This document shows, in pieces, positions 61,074 to 64,000 of a DNA stretch of 64,000 nt (positions within the stretch are counted from its first letter, which is position 1; the number at the start of each line of letters is the position of its first letter). The notes beneath the pieces were generated by a model. That model saw only the letters and a program-made list of their open reading frames with translations. It was not told where the DNA came from and did not search any database. The DNA is taken from positions 157,557 to 221,556 of the forward strand of contig SUZD01000001.1 in the NCBI GenBank assembly GCA_015060105.1. Direction: 5' to 3'. Source of the DNA: Rikenellaceae bacterium. Its GTDB lineage: Bacteria; Bacteroidota; Bacteroidia; Bacteroidales; Rikenellaceae. The position numbers and the translations under genes are program-made.

Positions 61074-63020
61074 ATGGCATTCAAATTAGATTCCAAAATC
61101 CCTGCTGGTGAGTTGGCTCAAAAATGGAGCAACCACAAAGCAGCCATCAAGGTTGTAAGCCCTGCCAATAAACGCAAACTCGACATCATCGTAGTCGGTA
61201 CAGGTCTCGGTGGTGCTTCGGCTGCTGCTTCGCTTGGCGAGTTGGGTTACAATGTTAAAATTTTCTGCATCCAAGATTCGCCCCGTCGCGCTCACTCGAT
61301 TGCAGCACAAGGTGGTATCAACGCTGCGAAAAACTATCGTAACGATAATGACTCGGTTTACCGTCTGTTCTACGATACTATCAAAGGTGGTGACTATCGT
61401 GCTCGTGAGGCTAACGTTTATCGTTTGGCCGAGGTGTCGAACCTTATCATCGACCAATGTGTAGCACAAGGTGTTCCTTTTGCTCGTGAGTACGGCGGTC
61501 TTTTGGATAACCGTTCGTTCGGTGGTGCGCAAGTATCGCGTACTTTCTATGCTCGTGGTCAAACCGGCCAACAACTTTTGTTGGGTGCTTACTCGGTGCT
61601 GAACAAAGAGATTGCTGCCGGCAGCGTTAAGAGCTATCCCCGTCACGAGATGTTGGATATCGTTATCGAGGACGGCGAGGCAAAAGGTATCATCGCACGT
61701 AACCTCGTAACCGGCGAAATCGAGCGTCACGGCGCACACGCTGTGGTTATCGCAACCGGTGGTTATGGTAACGTATTCTTCCTTTCGACCAACGCTATGG
61801 GCTCGAACGGCTCGGCTGCATTCCAATGCTACCGCAAAGGTGCTGGTTTCGCAAACCCCTGTTTCACCCAAATTCACCCCACTTGTATCCCCGTTCACGG
61901 TACTCAACAAAGTAAACTTACCCTTATGTCGGAGTCGTTGCGTAACGACGGACGTATCTGGGTTCCCAAGAAGATTGAGGACGTTGAGGCTCTCCGTAAG
62001 GGTACTCTCAAACCCAGCCAAATTGCCGAGGAGGATCGTGACTACTACTTGGAGCGTCGCTATCCCGCATTCGGTAACCTCGTTCCTCGTGATGTGGCTT
62101 CGCGTGCTGCCAAAGAGCGTTGCGATGCAGGCTTCGGCGTAAACGAGACAGGTTTGGCTGTATTCCTCGATTTCAAAACCGCTATCGAGCGTTTGGGTAA
62201 AGATATCATCAAACAACGCTACGGCAACTTGTTCGATATGTACGAGGAGATTACCGACGTGAACCCCTACAACGAGCCTATGATGATCTTCCCCGCTGTT
62301 CACTACACAATGGGTGGTATCTGGGTTGATTACAACCTTATGACAACTATCCCCGGTCTGTACGCTATCGGCGAGGCTAACTTCTCGGATCACGGTGCAA
62401 ACCGTCTGGGTGCTTCGGCTCTTATGCAAGGTTTGGCTGACGGTTACTTCGTATTGCCTTACACCATTGGCGATTACCTCTCCAAAAAGATTCAGGCTCC
62501 GAAGGTTTCGACCGACACCCCCGCATTCGACGAGGCTGAGAAGGCTGTTAAAGCCAAAATCGAGAAACTCCTCTCGATTAAAGGTTCGCAAACCGTTGAT
62601 GACCTTCACAAACGTCTTGGCCACATTATGTGGGAGTACGTTGGTATGGCTCGTACCAAAGAGGGATTGGAGAAGGCTATCGTTGAGATTCAAAAACTTC
62701 GTAAAGAGTTCTGGGCTGATGTCAAAGTTCCCGGCGGTAACGATGAGTTTAACGTAGAGCTCGAAAAAGCACTTCGTTTGGTTGACTTCCTCGAACTTGG
62801 CGAGTTGATGGCACGCGATGCACTCCTTCGTGAGGAGTCTTGCGGTGGTCACTTCCGTACCGAGCACCAAACCGAGGAGGGCGAGGCTAAACGTGATGAC
62901 GATAAGTTCGCTTTTGCTGCCGTTTGGGAGTACAAGGGCGAGGACGAGGCTCCCGAGATGACCAAAGAGGTTCTCGACTATGAGTTCATCCACCGCGCTC
63001 AACGTAACTACAAAGACTAA
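61074..63020 (+). CDS. frdA: Fumarate reductase/succinate dehydrogenase flavoprotein subunit
   Basis: 648 residues. [24 protein letters not shown] is the dinucleotide fold. His74 in [16 protein letters not shown] is the covalent FAD site, and the catalytic Arg/His blocks are near [21 protein letters not shown] and [12 protein letters not shown]. In this setting it most likely works as fumarate reductase, making succinate. Codon use is more biased than in neighbours, fitting high expression. Confidence 0.96.
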   Translation: MAFKLDSKIPAGELAQKWSNHKAAIKVVSPANKRKLDIIVVGTGLGGASAAASLGELGYNVKIFCIQDSPRRAHSIAAQGGINAAKNYRNDNDSVYRLFYDTIKGGDYRAREANVYRLAEVSNLIIDQCVAQGVPFAREYGGLLDNRSFGGAQVSRTFYARGQTGQQLLLGAYSVLNKEIAAGSVKSYPRHEMLDIVIEDGEAKGIIARNLVTGEIERHGAHAVVIATGGYGNVFFLSTNAMGSNGSAAFQCYRKGAGFANPCFTQIHPTCIPVHGTQQSKLTLMSESLRNDGRIWVPKKIEDVEALRKGTLKPSQIAEEDRDYYLERRYPAFGNLVPRDVASRAAKERCDAGFGVNETGLAVFLDFKTAIERLGKDIIKQRYGNLFDMYEEITDVNPYNEPMMIFPAVHYTMGGIWVDYNLMTTIPGLYAIGEANFSDHGANRLGASALMQGLADGYFVLPYTIGDYLSKKIQAPKVSTDTPAFDEAEKAVKAKIEKLLSIKGSQTVDDLHKRLGHIMWEYVGMARTKEGLEKAIVEIQKLRKEFWADVKVPGGNDEFNVELEKALRLVDFLELGELMARDALLREESCGGHFRTEHQTEEGEAKRDDDKFAFAAVWEYKGEDEAPEMTKEVLDYEFIHRAQRNYKD

Positions 63021-63052
63021 TCACTGACGTTCAACTTTAATAACAAAGAACA

Positions 63053-63796
63053 ATGAATTTTACATTAAAGATATGGCGTCAGAAAGACGCTAAAGCAAAG
63101 GGAGGTTTCAAAGAGTATCAAATCTCGAACATCTCTCCCGACACCTCGTTCCTCGAGATGCTTGACATTCTCAACAACGAGTTGATTCAAAAAGGCGAGG
63201 AGCCTGTGGCTTTTGACCACGACTGCCGTGAGGGTATCTGCGGTATGTGTTCGTTGCACATCAACGGTCACGCACACGGTCCTTCGCAAGCGGTTACTAC
63301 CTGCCAAATGTATATGCGTAAGTTCAAAGATGGCGATACCATCACTATTGAGCCTTGGCGTTCGGCTGCATTCCCCGTTATCCGTGACTTGGTAGTTAAT
63401 CGTGGTGCATACGACGAGATTCTCCAAGCAGGTGGTTTCGTTTCGGTTCGTACCAACTCGGTGCCCGACGGTAACGCTATTCCTATTCCGAAGGCTGACG
63501 CTGACGAGAGTATGGACGCTGCTGCTTGTATCGGTTGCGGTGCTTGTGCAGCAACTTGTAAAAACGGTAGTGCAATGTTGTTCGTTGCAGCACGCGTATC
63601 GAGCCTCGCAAAATTACCCCAAGGTCGTGTTGAGGGTGCTCGCCGTGCCAAAGCGATGGTTGCTAAAATGGACGAACTCGGCTTCGGTAACTGTACCAAT
63701 ACAGGTGCTTGCGAGGCAGAGTGCCCCAAAGCAATCTCGATTTCGCACATCGCACGCTTGAACCGCGAGTTCTTGGCGGCAAAACTAAAAGACTAA
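63053..63796 (+). CDS. frdB: Fumarate reductase/succinate dehydrogenase iron-sulfur subunit
   Basis: 247 residues. The N-terminal [2Fe-2S] ferredoxin-like domain has [20 protein letters not shown]-terminal clusters are bound by [14 protein letters not shown] and [15 protein letters not shown]. It carries electrons between FrdC haems and FrdA FAD. A terminator follows. Confidence 0.96.
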   Translation: MNFTLKIWRQKDAKAKGGFKEYQISNISPDTSFLEMLDILNNELIQKGEEPVAFDHDCREGICGMCSLHINGHAHGPSQAVTTCQMYMRKFKDGDTITIEPWRSAAFPVIRDLVVNRGAYDEILQAGGFVSVRTNSVPDGNAIPIPKADADESMDAAACIGCGACAATCKNGSAMLFVAARVSSLAKLPQGRVEGARRAKAMVAKMDELGFGNCTNTGACEAECPKAISISHIARLNREFLAAKLKD

Positions 63797-63809
63797 TTAA
63801 GAGTAGTCA

Positions 63810-64000
63810 TTATATGATGAGCGACCTCCTGTGTGGAGGTCGCTCTTCTTTTTTGCAAGTTGTCGGCGCCTTATTCTCTCTTTGGTATGGCTCTATGCTG
63901 CCTCCCATAGTTGCCTGTATTCGCTGCAAGTTGAGTGGAGAGTATTCATTGCCGTAGTGTCGTCGAATGGCGCGGTAAATATCCTGTCCGAGATTATGTC
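63810..64000 (-). CDS. C-terminal end of an unidentified reading frame (start outside window)
   Basis: Open from the window edge to TAA at 63810-63812, about 63 codons. The part at 63870-63999 has normal-looking composition (HNLGQDIYRAIRRHYGNEY, then SPLNLQRIQATMGG). The last 15 codons run through the frdB terminator hairpin and read as low-complexity, basic sequence. I do not recognise it. It may be a real gene end overlapping the terminator or a decayed one. Confidence 0.35.
   Translation of the reverse strand, partial: HNLGQDIYRAIRRHYGNEYSPLNLQRIQATMGGSIEPYQRENKAPTTCKKEERPPHRRSLII
63819..63856 (+). terminator. Terminator of frdCAB
   Basis: A perfect 11-bp stem GAGCGACCTCC (63819-63829) with GGAGGTCGCTC (63835-63845), followed by TTCTTTTTT. 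Confidence 0.88.

Noticed and set aside
61086..63002. Open minus-strand frame of 638 codons opposite frdA
   Set aside because: It arises from the strong codon bias of frdA. No promoter, no family motif, and frdA is certain.

Overview
The window is a gene-dense stretch of a Bacteroidales chromosome, possibly Rikenellaceae/Alistipes-like. The phylum call is well supported. There are many promoters of the Bacteroidetes type (-33 TTTG or TTG, 19-21 nt, then TAnnTTTG). The gene neighbourhood hemD-rnpA-yidD lies beside a DUF4271 gene. Other families typical of the phylum are DUF4919, DUF4254, DUF5723, BACON lipoproteins, type B L31 and an FrdCAB fumarate reductase. The genus is a guess from overall gene content. 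I see no phage, insertion sequence, integrase, rRNA operon or CRISPR array. Most of the window is core metabolism, with a few accessory surface genes.

Layout. 1-3.4 kb (minus): three exported proteins in a row, a DUF4919 protein, a clostripain-like C11 protease lipoprotein and a BACON-repeat/EEP-hydrolase lipoprotein cut by the window edge. 3.5-5.9 kb (minus): ExbB, an unknown membrane protein and two ExbD proteins. 6.2 kb: tRNA-Ser beside a 19-bp tandem repeat. 6.5-10.6 kb (minus): obgE, type I asparaginase and an LTA-synthase-like membrane sulfatase. 10.7 kb (plus): greA. 11.4-17.0 kb (minus): a seven-gene operon (small membrane protein, S41 protease, histidine kinase, DUF4271, hemD, rnpA, yidD). 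17.1-20.7 kb (minus): rpoN with a PAP2-like protein, and asnS. 20.9-22.7 kb (plus): a degenerate GH2-like protein with rlmH. 22.9-25.9 kb (minus): rluB, a methyltransferase and a CvfB-like S1 protein. 26-29.3 kb (plus): uvrA and rpmE2. 29.4-32.5 kb (minus): gcvH-mdh and DUF4254-GT9.

32.6-40.9 kb (mostly plus): a GH73/LysM hydrolase, an unknown conserved protein, rnhA, (minus rplS with a long leader), surE, and a very large lipoprotein paired with a DUF5723 barrel protein. 40.9-47.4 kb (minus): glpA-glpB-glpC-glpT-HAD phosphatase for anaerobic glycerol-3-phosphate use. 47.5-49.4 kb: GH32 fructan hydrolase lipoprotein. 49.5-50.7 kb (plus): lipocalin, a previously unlisted 41-residue peptide gene with its own consensus promoter and terminator, and tRNA-Glu. 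50.9-54.1 kb (minus): LolC/E-like permease, menG, LEA-like lipoprotein, SPOR protein and a tiny Ala/Glu-rich protein. 54.1-56.1 kb (plus): SDR, zinc metallopeptidase, PAP2. 56.2-60.2 kb: long-chain acyl-CoA synthetase, queG, radical SAM protein, 5-FTHF cyclo-ligase. 60.3-63.8 kb (plus): frdC-frdA-frdB. The last 190 bases carry the end of an unidentified minus-strand reading frame.

How it fits together: GlpABC feeds electrons to menaquinone, MenG makes menaquinone, and malate dehydrogenase and FrdCAB form the reductive branch to succinate. This is the usual anaerobic energy scheme of gut Bacteroidales. The most interesting points are the stand-alone peptide gene at 50.15 kb, the exported protease/EEP operon at the left edge, the pseudo-glycosidase at 20.9 kb, the rplS leader, a palindromic intergenic element at 22.7 kb, and a glycosyltransferase that appears to need a non-AUG start.
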